Assembly: GCF_000467185.1 (NCBI RefSeq)
Contig: NZ_BATM01000007.1
Span: 87,526 to 151,525 of the forward strand
Length of the DNA stretch: 64,000 nt
Reading direction: 5' to 3'
From: Vibrio ezurae NBRC 102218
Lineage (GTDB): Bacteria > Pseudomonadota > Gammaproteobacteria > Enterobacterales > Vibrionaceae
Shown: positions 56,094 to 64,000 of the stretch, piece after piece
Position numbering within the stretch: position 1 is the first letter of the stretch
How the letters are laid out: each line of letters starts with the position of its first letter
Notes under the pieces: model-generated
What the model was told of the DNA's origin: nothing
Seen by the model: the letters and a program-made list of their open reading frames with translations, nothing else
The model's database searches: none
Translations under genes and position numbers: made by a program

Positions 56094-58046
56094 ATGACTC
56101 GACTTTTTGTAGCAGAGAAACCCAGTTTAGGTCGCGCTATTGCCAATGCTCTACCTAGGCCGCATAAAAACGGTCAAGGCTATATCGAATGTGGCAACGG
56201 CGACGTTGTGACTTGGTGTATTGGACATCTGCTAGAGCAAGTCGAGCCTGATGCATACGATCCTAAATACAAACGCTGGGATCTGGCTGATCTGCCGATT
56301 ATTCCTGAACAGTGGCAACTGAGACCTCGCAAAAGTGCAGCCAAGCAGCTAACGGTAGTGAAAAAACTGCTTAAATCGTCGGCACAAATTGTTAACGCGG
56401 GTGATCCTGACAGAGAAGGGCAACTCCTTGTTGATGAAGTGTTTGATTACTGTAAGGTCAGCAAAACCAAAAAAGAATCAGCGCAGCGCTTACTCATCAG
56501 TGATTTAAACCTAGCAGCGGTAAAACGTTCGCTGACAAATATGCGCAGTAATCGAGAGTTTGTTCCGTTATCGGTATCGGCATTGGCACGCTCTCGCGCC
56601 GATTGGCTGTATGGCATGAACATGTCTCGTGCTTATACCTTATTAGGAAAAAAAGCGGGATATAACGGCGTGCTGTCTGTAGGAAGGGTACAAACCCCTG
56701 TATTAGGTTTAGTGGTGCGCCGAGACCGCGAAATCGAAAAGTTTGTGCCGCGAGACTACTTTACTTTAGATGCATTAATCCCGTATCAAGACGGCAATCA
56801 AGCCTTTGATATTCGAGCCAAATGGGTGCCTAGTGAAGCCTGTGAAAAATGGCTTGATGAAGATGGACGGGTTTTGAGCTTACCATTGGTAGAAAATGTC
56901 GCCAATCGCATCAAAGGTCAGCCTGCGGTTGTGGTCAAATCAGAGCAGAAAAAAACGAAGCAAGCGCCGCCATTACCATATTCACTCAGTGCGTTACAGA
57001 TAGACGCTTCTAAGCGCTATAACATGAGTGCGCAACAGGTGTTGGATTTGTGTCAGTCGCTCTATGAAAAGTATAAAGTGATCACCTATCCTCGTTCGGA
57101 TTGTCGCTATTTGCCGAAAGAGCATTTTAAAGAGGCGAGATCCGTTTGTGATGCAATTTTAGCCAATGCATCGGATCAAAAAACGGCAGTGGCGAACGCC
57201 GATTTATCATTGCGCTCAAAAGCATGGAACGATGCTAAAGTGGATGCTCACCACGCGATTATCCCTACACCGAAAAAAGCCAGCAATCTTCCTGTGCAAG
57301 AAGCTAAAGTTTACCAACTTATCGCCACTCAGTATTTAATGCAGTTTTATCCGCCCGCAGAATATGCCGAATCTAAATTAGAGTTTGATATTTTAGGTGG
57401 CAAGTTTACCGCCTCTGGTCGTCAGTTATTGCTACCCGGTTGGAAAGTGCTTTTTCCAGCGAAAAAAGACAGCGCCAATAAAGAGTCGCAAGCACCGTTA
57501 GTACCTGCTTTGGAAAAAGGGCAACAATTGACTTGCCGAGAAGGTGAAATCAAAAGTAAGCAAACTGAGCCACCAAAACATTTCACCGAAGCAACTTTGC
57601 TACAAGCGATGACAGGTATTGGACGTTTTGTACAAGACAGTTCGCTGAAAAAAATTCTACGAGAAACCGACGGCATTGGCACAGAAGCGACTCGCGCAGG
57701 CATCTTAGATACGCTGTTTAAACGAGCGCTACTGATGCGCAGTGGTAAATCGGTATTGAGTACTCCCGCGGGGAAAGGATTAGTTGAAGCTCTGCCTGAT
57801 TTATCCACATACCCAGATCTTACTGCGCATTGGGAAAAGCAGTTGCAAGATATGGCGGAGAAGAAACAAGCGTATCAGCCTTTTATTACTCAGTTGCAGC
57901 AACAATTAGCGCAGTTAATGGATACCGCAAAAACAGGCCCAGTTCCTGATTCCTTACGCTCTTTACCAGAAGTGAAAAAACCTGCGTATAAAAAGCGTCG
58001 AGCAAGTCGGAAGAAACCATCGGCCAAATCGACGTCGAAACGATAG
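56094..58046 (+). CDS. topB: DNA topoisomerase III
   Basis: This 650-residue type IA topoisomerase unlinks single-stranded and precatenated DNA. Seen: the Toprim domain (RLFVAEKPSLGRAIANALPR and VNAGDPDREGQLLVDEV), the YGMNMSRAYTLLG region, catalytic Tyr in TYPRSDCRYLPKE, and a basic C-terminal tail rich in Lys, Arg and Ser (YKKRRASRKKPSAK). The frame is open from 56031, but the ATG at 56094 begins the Toprim domain directly. No strong ribosome site is visible. Family length is about 653. Confidence 0.96.
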   Translation: MTRLFVAEKPSLGRAIANALPRPHKNGQGYIECGNGDVVTWCIGHLLEQVEPDAYDPKYKRWDLADLPIIPEQWQLRPRKSAAKQLTVVKKLLKSSAQIVNAGDPDREGQLLVDEVFDYCKVSKTKKESAQRLLISDLNLAAVKRSLTNMRSNREFVPLSVSALARSRADWLYGMNMSRAYTLLGKKAGYNGVLSVGRVQTPVLGLVVRRDREIEKFVPRDYFTLDALIPYQDGNQAFDIRAKWVPSEACEKWLDEDGRVLSLPLVENVANRIKGQPAVVVKSEQKKTKQAPPLPYSLSALQIDASKRYNMSAQQVLDLCQSLYEKYKVITYPRSDCRYLPKEHFKEARSVCDAILANASDQKTAVANADLSLRSKAWNDAKVDAHHAIIPTPKKASNLPVQEAKVYQLIATQYLMQFYPPAEYAESKLEFDILGGKFTASGRQLLLPGWKVLFPAKKDSANKESQAPLVPALEKGQQLTCREGEIKSKQTEPPKHFTEATLLQAMTGIGRFVQDSSLKKILRETDGIGTEATRAGILDTLFKRALLMRSGKSVLSTPAGKGLVEALPDLSTYPDLTAHWEKQLQDMAEKKQAYQPFITQLQQQLAQLMDTAKTGPVPDSLRSLPEVKKPAYKKRRASRKKPSAKSTSKR

Positions 58047-58117
58047 CAGTGTTGGCTTTTTTATCTGGGCGTTACGCTGTCTTTATGTTTACCCCGTTAT
58101 CATCGAGCAACTTCGCA

Positions 58118-58804
58118 TCACCAAGCGATGTGTTTTCCATCGTAGTTAAAAAAGCCGCCTGATTGCTCGGCTGTCGAGTGGTCGATAACCTTAACCAATC
58201 CTTGTACCGATTCTGTCACCTCAATCAATGCATTGGGGCCGCCCATTTGTGTTCTTACCCAACCTGGATGCAAGGCTAATACGGTGAAATTTTGTGAATT
58301 AAGATCGTTATGTAAGCTTTTTATCACAGAATTTACCGCCGCTTTTGAAGAGCGATAAATGTACCCACCGCCAGAGGTGTTTTCAGTCATGCTACCAACA
58401 CGCGAGGATAAAATCGCGATGCGTTTCTCGGTGCTTTTTTGTAGAGCAGGGTAGAGCGCTTCGACGAGTTTCAGTGGTGCAATGGAATTGGTTTCCAAGA
58501 CTTTACGCCACTCTTCTACATCTATGCTACCAAAACTGCTGCCTTTCGGGCCGTAGTATCCTGCGTTATTGATTAACAGATCCAACTTTTCAAATTGATT
58601 GGCAAAGCGCGTCACGGCCGCATAATCGGTGACGTCTAGTTGTCTGACTCGCAGGTTTTCATAGGTTTCACAAAGGGAGAGTAGTGCTTCGCTGGTGGCT
58701 TGAGTACGGTAGGTGGCGACAACATCCACGCCCATTTTCAAATAATGGGTAGTCAGTCCTAGTCCGATGCCGCGATTGGCACCGGTAATTAACACTGTGC
58801 GCAT
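58118..58804 (-). CDS. Short-chain dehydrogenase/reductase family oxidoreductase
   Basis: This 228-residue classical SDR has the NAD(P)-binding TGANRGIGLGLTTHYL, the LLINNAGYYGP motif, catalytic Ser in AILSSRVGSM and the YxxxK pair in YIYRSSKAAVNSV. Arg in ANRGIG and the basic VATYRTQ after strand 2 suggest NADP use. Substrate unknown. It lies between topB and yciK and shares strand with yciK, 84 bases apart, possibly a vibrio-specific addition to the conserved yciK-sohB neighbourhood. Confidence 0.88.
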   Translation of the reverse strand: MRTVLITGANRGIGLGLTTHYLKMGVDVVATYRTQATSEALLSLCETYENLRVRQLDVTDYAAVTRFANQFEKLDLLINNAGYYGPKGSSFGSIDVEEWRKVLETNSIAPLKLVEALYPALQKSTEKRIAILSSRVGSMTENTSGGGYIYRSSKAAVNSVIKSLHNDLNSQNFTVLALHPGWVRTQMGGPNALIEVTESVQGLVKVIDHSTAEQSGGFFNYDGKHIAW

Positions 58805-58888
58805 AATGACTCCTGTACGCTTTGTTTCTTTTAATAAATTGAGATAGCACTACCGAACAAGCGGAGGCCATCTCATTGTAGTGAGTGG

Positions 58889-59629
58889 CTACTTCGGCTG
58901 AGCATCCACACACAAACCGCTAATATCTTGTGATTGCTCGCTCATTAAATACAAATAAAGCGGCATGATATCTAGCGGAGTTTTAAGTTTAGATGCGTCT
59001 TCCGCAGGGTAAGCGCCTGCACGCATTGAGGTGCGAGTAGCGCCGGGGTTGATGGCGTTTACACGTACGTTAGAATTGCTTAATTCATCAGACAGCACTT
59101 GCATCATGCCTTCGGTAGCAAATTTAGAAATGGCATAACTGCCCCATAGTGCACGTCCGATATGACCGACGGTGGATGAGGTAAATACAATGCGTCCAAA
59201 CTCGGCTTTTTTAATCAAAGGCAATAAGGCTTGAGTCATCATAAATTGCGCTTTGACATTGATTTGCATTACTTCATCAAAGGTACTTTCTTCAATCTGA
59301 TCAAACGGGCTGATCATGCCGAGTACACCCGCGTTATGTAAGAGGCCGTCGAGCCTGCCGTATTGGCCTTCGATGGTCTCTGCCATGTCCACATAGTGCT
59401 GTTTGGTCGCACCTTGCATGTCCAATGGGATAATGGCGGGCTCTGGGTAGCCAGCGTTAACGATGTCATCGTAAGTTTGTTCTAGCTTATTCACAGTGCG
59501 ACCCAATAGGATCACGGTCGCACCGTGTTCGGCGTAAGAGAGAGCGGCTTGTTTACCTATACCGTCACCAGCACCGGTAACGAGAATAACTTTGTTTTTT
59601 AAAGCGTCAGTTGCAACGGCGTAATCCAC
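58889..59629 (-). CDS. yciK: YciK family SDR oxidoreductase
   Basis: This 246-residue SDR has the NAD(P)-binding VTGAGDGIGKQAALSYAE, LLHNAGVLGMISP, catalytic Ser in VFTSSTVGHIGRALWGSY and the YAISKFATEGMMQVL pair. The N-terminal residue pattern (NKVILVTGAGDGIGKQ) and divergent pairing with sohB identify YciK. Its substrate is not established. The start is 88 bases from the sohB start. Confidence 0.93.
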   Translation of the reverse strand: MDYAVATDALKNKVILVTGAGDGIGKQAALSYAEHGATVILLGRTVNKLEQTYDDIVNAGYPEPAIIPLDMQGATKQHYVDMAETIEGQYGRLDGLLHNAGVLGMISPFDQIEESTFDEVMQINVKAQFMMTQALLPLIKKAEFGRIVFTSSTVGHIGRALWGSYAISKFATEGMMQVLSDELSNSNVRVNAINPGATRTSMRAGAYPAEDASKLKTPLDIMPLYLYLMSEQSQDISGLCVDAQPK

Positions 59630-59717
59630 AATCTGAGTCCTTTTGTATGCGGTTTTGATTTAACGAAGATGAATAGAGGGTTACAATACAGCAATATTTA
59701 TCTTCAGGGACAAGACA

Positions 59718-60776
59718 TTGGAATTTTTGTTAGATTACGGCCTGTTTTTGGCTAAAATTGTTACGTTTGTCGCGGCGATTATTGCGATTTTATTGATTGC
59801 CAAATCCACTTCAAGCAAGGCAGGCAGTAAAGGCTCATTAGAAGTGACCAATTTGTCTGAACGTCATGAGCAAAACATTGAATTGATGGAACATCATCTA
59901 CATGATGAAGCCTTTCTAAAAGCTCGTGATAAAGCGACCAAAAAACAGCGTAAAGAAGAAGAAAAAGCGCGTGAAAAAGAGATAAAAGAAGCAGTAAAAG
60001 GTGGAGAGCTAGACTCAATACGCAAACCACATCTGTTTGTTTTAGACTTTATTGGCAGTATTGATGCTAAAGAAGTGACCAATCTACGCGAAGAGATCAC
60101 CGCAATTCTAGCTTGTGCCCGTGAAGGGGATGAAGTTCTGGTTCGTCTGGAATCTGGCGGCGGTATGGTACATGGCTATGGCCTAGCGGCCTCTCAATTA
60201 GATCGCATTAAAGCCGCGAACATTCCTTTGACCATTTCAGTGGATAAAGTGGCGGCGAGTGGCGGTTATATGATGGCGTGTGTGGCAGATAAAATTGTCG
60301 GTGCACCGTTTGCGATTGTCGGTTCTATTGGTGTTATCGCGCAAATTCCTAACTTCAATAAATTATTGAAAAAGAGCAACATTGAATTTGAACAAATGAC
60401 CGCGGGCGAATACAAACGCACATTAACCATGTTTGGCGAGAATACCGATAAAGCGCGTGAGAAATTCAAACAAGAATTGGAAGAGACTCACGTATTGTTT
60501 AAAGATTTCATTCGTGAACGTCGCCCTGAACTAGAGCTTGAAAAAGTATCAACGGGTGAGCACTGGTATGGCTCTCAAGCCTTAGAACTTGGCTTGATTG
60601 ATAAAGTACAAACCTCGGATGATTTAGTCGTAGAAGCGTGTAAAGACAAAACGGTACTTGCGGTTCATTACGTGCAGAAAAAGAAACTGGCTGACAAGTT
60701 TGGTAAAGCGGCGGCCGAAGCGACTGATTCTGTATTGTTGAAGTGGGTTCAGCGCGGTCAAAGACCGATTCTGTAA
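59718..60776 (+). CDS. sohB: Inner-membrane S49 protease SohB
   Basis: This 352-residue protease was found in E. coli as a multicopy suppressor of loss of DegP. Seen: an N-terminal membrane segment (KIVTFVAAIIAILLIAK), a charged Lys/Glu linker (about 70-100), the S49 domain with IDAKEVTNLREEITAIL and SGGGMVHGYG, nucleophile Ser in VAASGGYMMA and the Lys in AGEYKRTLTMFG. The start at TTG 59718 follows CAGGGACAAGACA, so an unusual start codon is used. It is divergent from yciK. Confidence 0.94.
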   Translation: MEFLLDYGLFLAKIVTFVAAIIAILLIAKSTSSKAGSKGSLEVTNLSERHEQNIELMEHHLHDEAFLKARDKATKKQRKEEEKAREKEIKEAVKGGELDSIRKPHLFVLDFIGSIDAKEVTNLREEITAILACAREGDEVLVRLESGGGMVHGYGLAASQLDRIKAANIPLTISVDKVAASGGYMMACVADKIVGAPFAIVGSIGVIAQIPNFNKLLKKSNIEFEQMTAGEYKRTLTMFGENTDKAREKFKQELEETHVLFKDFIRERRPELELEKVSTGEHWYGSQALELGLIDKVQTSDDLVVEACKDKTVLAVHYVQKKKLADKFGKAAAEATDSVLLKWVQRGQRPIL

Positions 60777-60827
60777 CCCTCTTTTATACCCACGTTTAGC
60801 CATAGATTAAGTGGTAAACTAAGTACT

Positions 60828-60857
60828 AGGCTCTAGATTAAAATCTAGAGCCTTTTT
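60828..60857 (+). terminator. Terminator after sohB
   Basis: A 12-bp perfect stem AGGCTCTAGATT/AATCTAGAGCCT is followed by TTTT. Confidence 0.9.
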
Positions 60858-60989
60858 ATCTTTATTTACGGTCAATCTTCCTTAAACTTTTCTCGCACCA
60901 TCGCCTAATAACCTCTATAATATGCGCGCTCTCGATAGAGACGCACACGGGCAAAGACCCACAATCTTAAGAAAAAAGCTGGAGTAATT

Positions 60990-61667
60990 ATGTCTTCTCT
61001 TTCTCCTGTCATTACCGTAGACGGCCCAAGTGGGGCAGGTAAAGGCACTTTATGTATGATGTTGGCTGAAAAGTTAGGCTTCCAGTTGCTTGATTCTGGT
61101 GCGATTTATCGTGTTTTAGCATTGGCTGCGATTCACCACGGTGTGGATATGGAATCTGAAGACGCTTTAGTACCACTTGCGACGCATTTAGACGTGCAGT
61201 TTATCGCCCAAGGCGATCTAGTGCAGGTGGTGTTAGAAGGTGAAGATGTGTCCGGTGAACTAAGAAAAGAAGAAACCGGAATGGCGGCCTCTAAAGTGGC
61301 GGCACTGCCTCGTGTACGAGAAGCACTACTGCGTCGTCAACGTGCTTTTCAAACTGAGCCGGGCTTAGTGGCCGATGGTCGTGATATGGGAACTGTGGTT
61401 TTCCCAAGTGCAGTGGCTAAGATTTTCCTTGATGCAAGCGCGCAAGAGCGTGCCCAAAGACGCTTTAATCAGTTGCAAGGCAAGGGCTTAGAGGTTAGTA
61501 TTGACCACCTTTTAAGCGAGATCCAAGAGCGCGACTATCGAGATCGCAACCGAGCGGTTGCACCTTTACGTCCTGCGGATGACGCTTTAGTGCTTGATTC
61601 TACTGAGCTTTCTATTGAAGAAGTCGTAGAAGAAGCCTTAAAATTTATAGAATCTAAGTTGTCTTGA
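60990..61667 (+). CDS. cmk: Cytidylate kinase
   Basis: This 225-residue enzyme phosphorylates CMP and dCMP to their diphosphates. Seen: the P-loop [19 protein letters not shown], the [13 protein letters not shown] motif, the [12 protein letters not shown] substrate site and the [19 protein letters not shown] region near the C-terminus. Length matches the family (227). TGGAGTA precedes the ATG. It lies directly upstream of rpsA, as in most gammaproteobacteria. Confidence 0.97.
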   Translation: MSSLSPVITVDGPSGAGKGTLCMMLAEKLGFQLLDSGAIYRVLALAAIHHGVDMESEDALVPLATHLDVQFIAQGDLVQVVLEGEDVSGELRKEETGMAASKVAALPRVREALLRRQRAFQTEPGLVADGRDMGTVVFPSAVAKIFLDASAQERAQRRFNQLQGKGLEVSIDHLLSEIQERDYRDRNRAVAPLRPADDALVLDSTELSIEEVVEEALKFIESKLS

Positions 61668-61787
61668 ACGTCTTTTTTTAGACTATCGGGACATCAAGGT
61701 ACGTTGGTTGCAAGGATGATAACCGGCGAATTTATCAACCCCTCGTGGCAGGATGCCCGTGGACGTTTAAATATTGAAGATCAAATA

Positions 61788-63458
61788 ATGACTGAATCTT
61801 TTGCTCAACTCTTTGAAGAGTTTCTAAACGAAACTGAATTCCAACAAGGCAGCATCGTTAAAGGTACTGTAGTAGCTATCGAGAACGGTTTCGTTCTTGT
61901 TGACGCTGGCCTTAAGTCTGAATCTGCTATCCCTGCTGAACAATTCAAGAACGCTGCTGGCGAACTTGAAGTTGAAGTTGGTTCTGAAGTAGACGTAGCG
62001 CTTGACGCTGTTGAAGATGGTTTCGGTGAAACTCAACTTTCTCGTGAGAAAGCTAAGCGTCACGAAGCTTGGATCGTACTTGAGAAAGCTTACGAAGAAG
62101 CTGAAACTGTTGTTGGTATCATCAACGGTAAAGTTAAAGGCGGTTTCACTGTTGAACTAAACGGTATCCGTGCTTTCCTACCTGGTTCTCTAGTAGACGT
62201 ACGTCCTATCCGCGACACTGCTCACCTAGAAAACAAAGAGCTAGAGTTCAAAGTTATCAAGCTTGACCAGAAGCGCAACAACGTTGTTGTTTCTCGTCGT
62301 GCTGTTATCGAATCTGAAAACAGTGTTGAGCGTGACGAACTTCTTGAGACTCTACAAGAAGGTACTGAAGTTAAAGGTATCGTTAAGAACCTTACTGACT
62401 ACGGTGCATTCGTTGACCTTGGCGGCGTAGACGGCCTACTTCACATCACTGATATGGCTTGGAAACGTGTTAAGCACCCATCTGAGATCGTAAACGTTGG
62501 TGACGAGATCCTAGTTAAAGTTCTTAAGTTTGACCGTGAGCGCACTCGTGTTTCTCTAGGTCTTAAACAACTTGGCGAAGATCCATGGGTAGCAATCGCT
62601 AAGCGTTACCCAGAAGGTCACAAACTGACTGGTCGCGTTACTAACCTAACTGATTACGGCTGCTTCGTAGAAATCGAAGAAGGCGTTGAAGGTCTAGTAC
62701 ACGTTTCTGAAATGGATTGGACTAACAAGAACATCCACCCTTCTAAAGTTGTTAACGTAGGCGACGAAGTTGAGGTTATGGTTCTTGAGATTGACGAAGA
62801 ACGTCGTCGTATCTCTCTAGGTCTAAAACAATGTAAAGCTAACCCTTGGCAGTCATTCGCTGAAATTCAAGCGAAAGGCGACAAGGTTACTGGTAAGATC
62901 AAGTCTATCACTGACTTCGGTATCTTCATCGGTCTAGAAGGCGGCATTGACGGTCTAGTACACCTATCTGACATTTCTTGGAACGTTGCTGGTGAAGAAG
63001 CAGTACGCGAATACAAGAAAGGCGACGAAATCTCAGCAGTTGTTCTTGCAGTAGATGCAGAGCGTGAGCGTATTTCTCTTGGCGTTAAGCAAATGGAAAA
63101 CGACCCGTTCAACAACTACGTTGCTGACAACAAAAAAGGTGCTCTAGTTTCTGGTACTGTAACTGCAGTTGACGCAAAAGGTGCTACAATTGAACTTGTA
63201 GACGGCGTTGAAGGTTACATCCGTGCTTCTGAAGTATCTCGTGACCGTATCGAAGATGCGTCTCTAATCCTAAGCGTTGGCGATAGCGTTGAAGCTAAGT
63301 TCACCGGTGTAGACCGTAAGAACCGCGTAATCAACCTATCTATCAAAGCTAAAGATCAAGCTGAAGAGCAAGAAGCAATGGCTTCACTGAACAAAGCTGA
63401 AGACGGCGGTTTCGGTAACGCTATGGCTGATGCATTCAAGGCTGCTAAAGGCGAATAA
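61788..63458 (+). CDS. rpsA: 30S ribosomal protein S1
   Basis: This 556-residue protein binds mRNA and unwinds it on the 30S subunit. Seen: six S1 repeats (examples [21 protein letters not shown], shown in part, [59 protein letters not shown]). The frame is open from 61704, but the ATG at 61788 ([14 protein letters not shown]) is the known start. Like other rpsA genes it lacks a strong Shine-Dalgarno, fitting S1 autoregulation in E. coli. Codon use is strongly biased. Confidence 0.98.
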   Translation: MTESFAQLFEEFLNETEFQQGSIVKGTVVAIENGFVLVDAGLKSESAIPAEQFKNAAGELEVEVGSEVDVALDAVEDGFGETQLSREKAKRHEAWIVLEKAYEEAETVVGIINGKVKGGFTVELNGIRAFLPGSLVDVRPIRDTAHLENKELEFKVIKLDQKRNNVVVSRRAVIESENSVERDELLETLQEGTEVKGIVKNLTDYGAFVDLGGVDGLLHITDMAWKRVKHPSEIVNVGDEILVKVLKFDRERTRVSLGLKQLGEDPWVAIAKRYPEGHKLTGRVTNLTDYGCFVEIEEGVEGLVHVSEMDWTNKNIHPSKVVNVGDEVEVMVLEIDEERRRISLGLKQCKANPWQSFAEIQAKGDKVTGKIKSITDFGIFIGLEGGIDGLVHLSDISWNVAGEEAVREYKKGDEISAVVLAVDAERERISLGVKQMENDPFNNYVADNKKGALVSGTVTAVDAKGATIELVDGVEGYIRASEVSRDRIEDASLILSVGDSVEAKFTGVDRKNRVINLSIKAKDQAEEQEAMASLNKAEDGGFGNAMADAFKAAKGE

Positions 63459-63488
63459 TACTTTTTTAATTAAAAGTTAGACGCTAAG

Positions 63489-63515
63489 AGGGAGCCCAAA
63501 AGGCTCCCTTTTTTT
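63489..63515 (+). terminator. Terminator between rpsA and ihfB
   Basis: AGGGAGCC/GGCTCCCT with loop CAAAA, followed by T7. Confidence 0.9.
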
Positions 63516-63536
63516 GATTTGTGAATGAGGGAAACT

Positions 63537-63821
63537 ATGACTAAGTCTGAGTTAATAGAAAGACTGTGTGCAGAGCAGACACACTTATCTGCCAAAGAAA
63601 TTGAAGACGCTGTAAAAGAAATTATTGAACATATGGCTGATACCCTAGAAACGGGTGAGCGAATTGAAATTCGCGGCTTCGGTAGTTTTTCTCTTCATTA
63701 TCGTGAGCCACGCATGGGACGTAATCCTAAAACTGGTGATCAAGTTAAGTTAGATGGAAAGTTTGTTCCTCACTTTAAGCCAGGTAAAGCTTTACGCGAA
63801 CGTGTAAATGACGGTTTATAA
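63537..63821 (+). CDS. ihfB: Integration host factor beta subunit
   Basis: This 94-residue HU-family protein dimerises with IhfA and sharply bends DNA at specific sites. Seen: the helical N-terminal half ([20 protein letters not shown]) and the beta-arm region with [39 protein letters not shown], containing the tip Pro and Gly. The ATG at 63537 follows GAGGGAA. An upstream ATG at 63525 would add MRET. It lies just downstream of rpsA, from which a terminator separates it. Confidence 0.97.
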   Translation: MTKSELIERLCAEQTHLSAKEIEDAVKEIIEHMADTLETGERIEIRGFGSFSLHYREPRMGRNPKTGDQVKLDGKFVPHFKPGKALRERVNDGL

Positions 63822-63835
63822 TCGAACTCATTAAT

Positions 63836-63870
63836 AAAAACGGCACTTCATTATTGAAGTGCCGTTTTTT
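63836..63870 (+). terminator. Terminator after ihfB
   Basis: A 10-bp perfect stem CGGCACTTCA/TGAAGTGCCG with A5 upstream and T6 downstream. Confidence 0.93.
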
Positions 63871-63895
63871 CGTTGTTTATCTCGTCCTGAAATGT

Positions 63896-63906
63896 GGGGG
63901 GGGGGG
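63896..63906. repeat. G11 homopolymer in the ihfB downstream region
   Basis: Eleven consecutive G residues lie 25 bases after the ihfB terminator. No coding frame is visible here. Such runs are rare in this mid-GC DNA. Confidence 0.8.
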
Positions 63907-63930
63907 CAGTGTTTTATCGCCACGCTTTGT

Positions 63931-64000
63931 GATACCAATGGTACTAAATAACGGATCATCCTCGCTTATTAAAGTGCTCGATAACCGGCTTAGAATTTTT
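63931..64000. repeat. Dispersed repeat copy B, running out of the window
   Basis: The sequence begins GATACCAATGGTACT, continues with AAATAAC and CATCCTCGCTT, and matches copy A at 18244. The element continues past the window end, so its full extent is unknown. Confidence 0.55.

Overview
The window is chromosomal DNA of a Vibrionaceae gammaproteobacterium, most likely Vibrio or a close relative. The assignment rests on gene content and order: an AphB-like LysR regulator divergent from an RssB-like response regulator, a fadL - ECF sigma - fadIJ block, a FimV/HubP gene beside an asd paralogue, and long runs colinear with E. coli (sixA-smrB-prmB-aroC-epmC-yfcL-mnmC-fabB-pdxB-asd-fimV-truA-accD-folC-dedD-cvpA-purF; ybaN-apt-dnaX-ybaB-recR; gapA/msrB-yeaC-ansA-sppA-ydjA-topB; yciK/sohB-cmk-rpsA-ihfB). 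The species cannot be fixed from sequence reading alone. No tRNA, rRNA, prophage, IS transposase or CRISPR array was seen. This is mostly core genome.

Layout. 1-3.0 kb: end of the cytochrome c maturation operon (ccmH tail, ccmI), the lipid-asymmetry lipoprotein mlaA and a tag-family glycosylase. 3.0-9.6 kb: fatty-acid uptake and degradation (fadL, fadIJ) with an ECF sigma/anti-sigma pair between them. 9.6-15 kb: thrE-like exporter, a pitrilysin-family protease, sixA and smrB. 15-32.7 kb: prmB, aroC, epmC, yfcL, a small FMN reductase, mnmC, fabB, pdxB, a second asd, fimV, truA, accD, folC, dedD, cvpA and purF. 32.8-39.5 kb: aphB-like, rssB-like, ybaN-like, apt, dnaX, ybaB and recR. 39.5-44.8 kb: aquaporin, two cysteine-cluster proteins, then an accessory sugar-acid set (glycerate kinase, ManD-type dehydratase, divergent GntR regulator). 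44.8-58 kb: chaN-like, rlmA, yeaD, gapA, msrB, yeaC, ansA, sppA, fadH, ydjA and topB. 58-64 kb: two SDR oxidoreductases, sohB, cmk, rpsA and ihfB, ending in a G11 run and a partial dispersed repeat.

How the genes work together. FadL brings in long-chain fatty acids, FadI/FadJ run the thiolysis and hydratase/dehydrogenase steps, and FadH removes awkward double bonds. Near-consensus FadR boxes precede fadL, fadIJ and fadH, tying three separate loci into one regulon, and a weaker half-site precedes fabB. A PurR box precedes cvpA-purF. dnaX carries a complete slippery heptamer with an immediate -1 stop, so it should make both tau and gamma. Translation and ribosome genes are numerous (prmB, smrB, epmC, mnmC, truA, rlmA, rpsA).

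No wholly new multi-gene system was evident. The best leads are the ECF/anti-sigma pair embedded in the fad locus, the ManD/glycerate-kinase/GntR set with a strong non-terminator hairpin between its two enzyme genes, the very short FimV/HubP, a pitrilysin without a signal peptide, a dispersed repeat pair, and structured intergenic regions beside ansA and apt.
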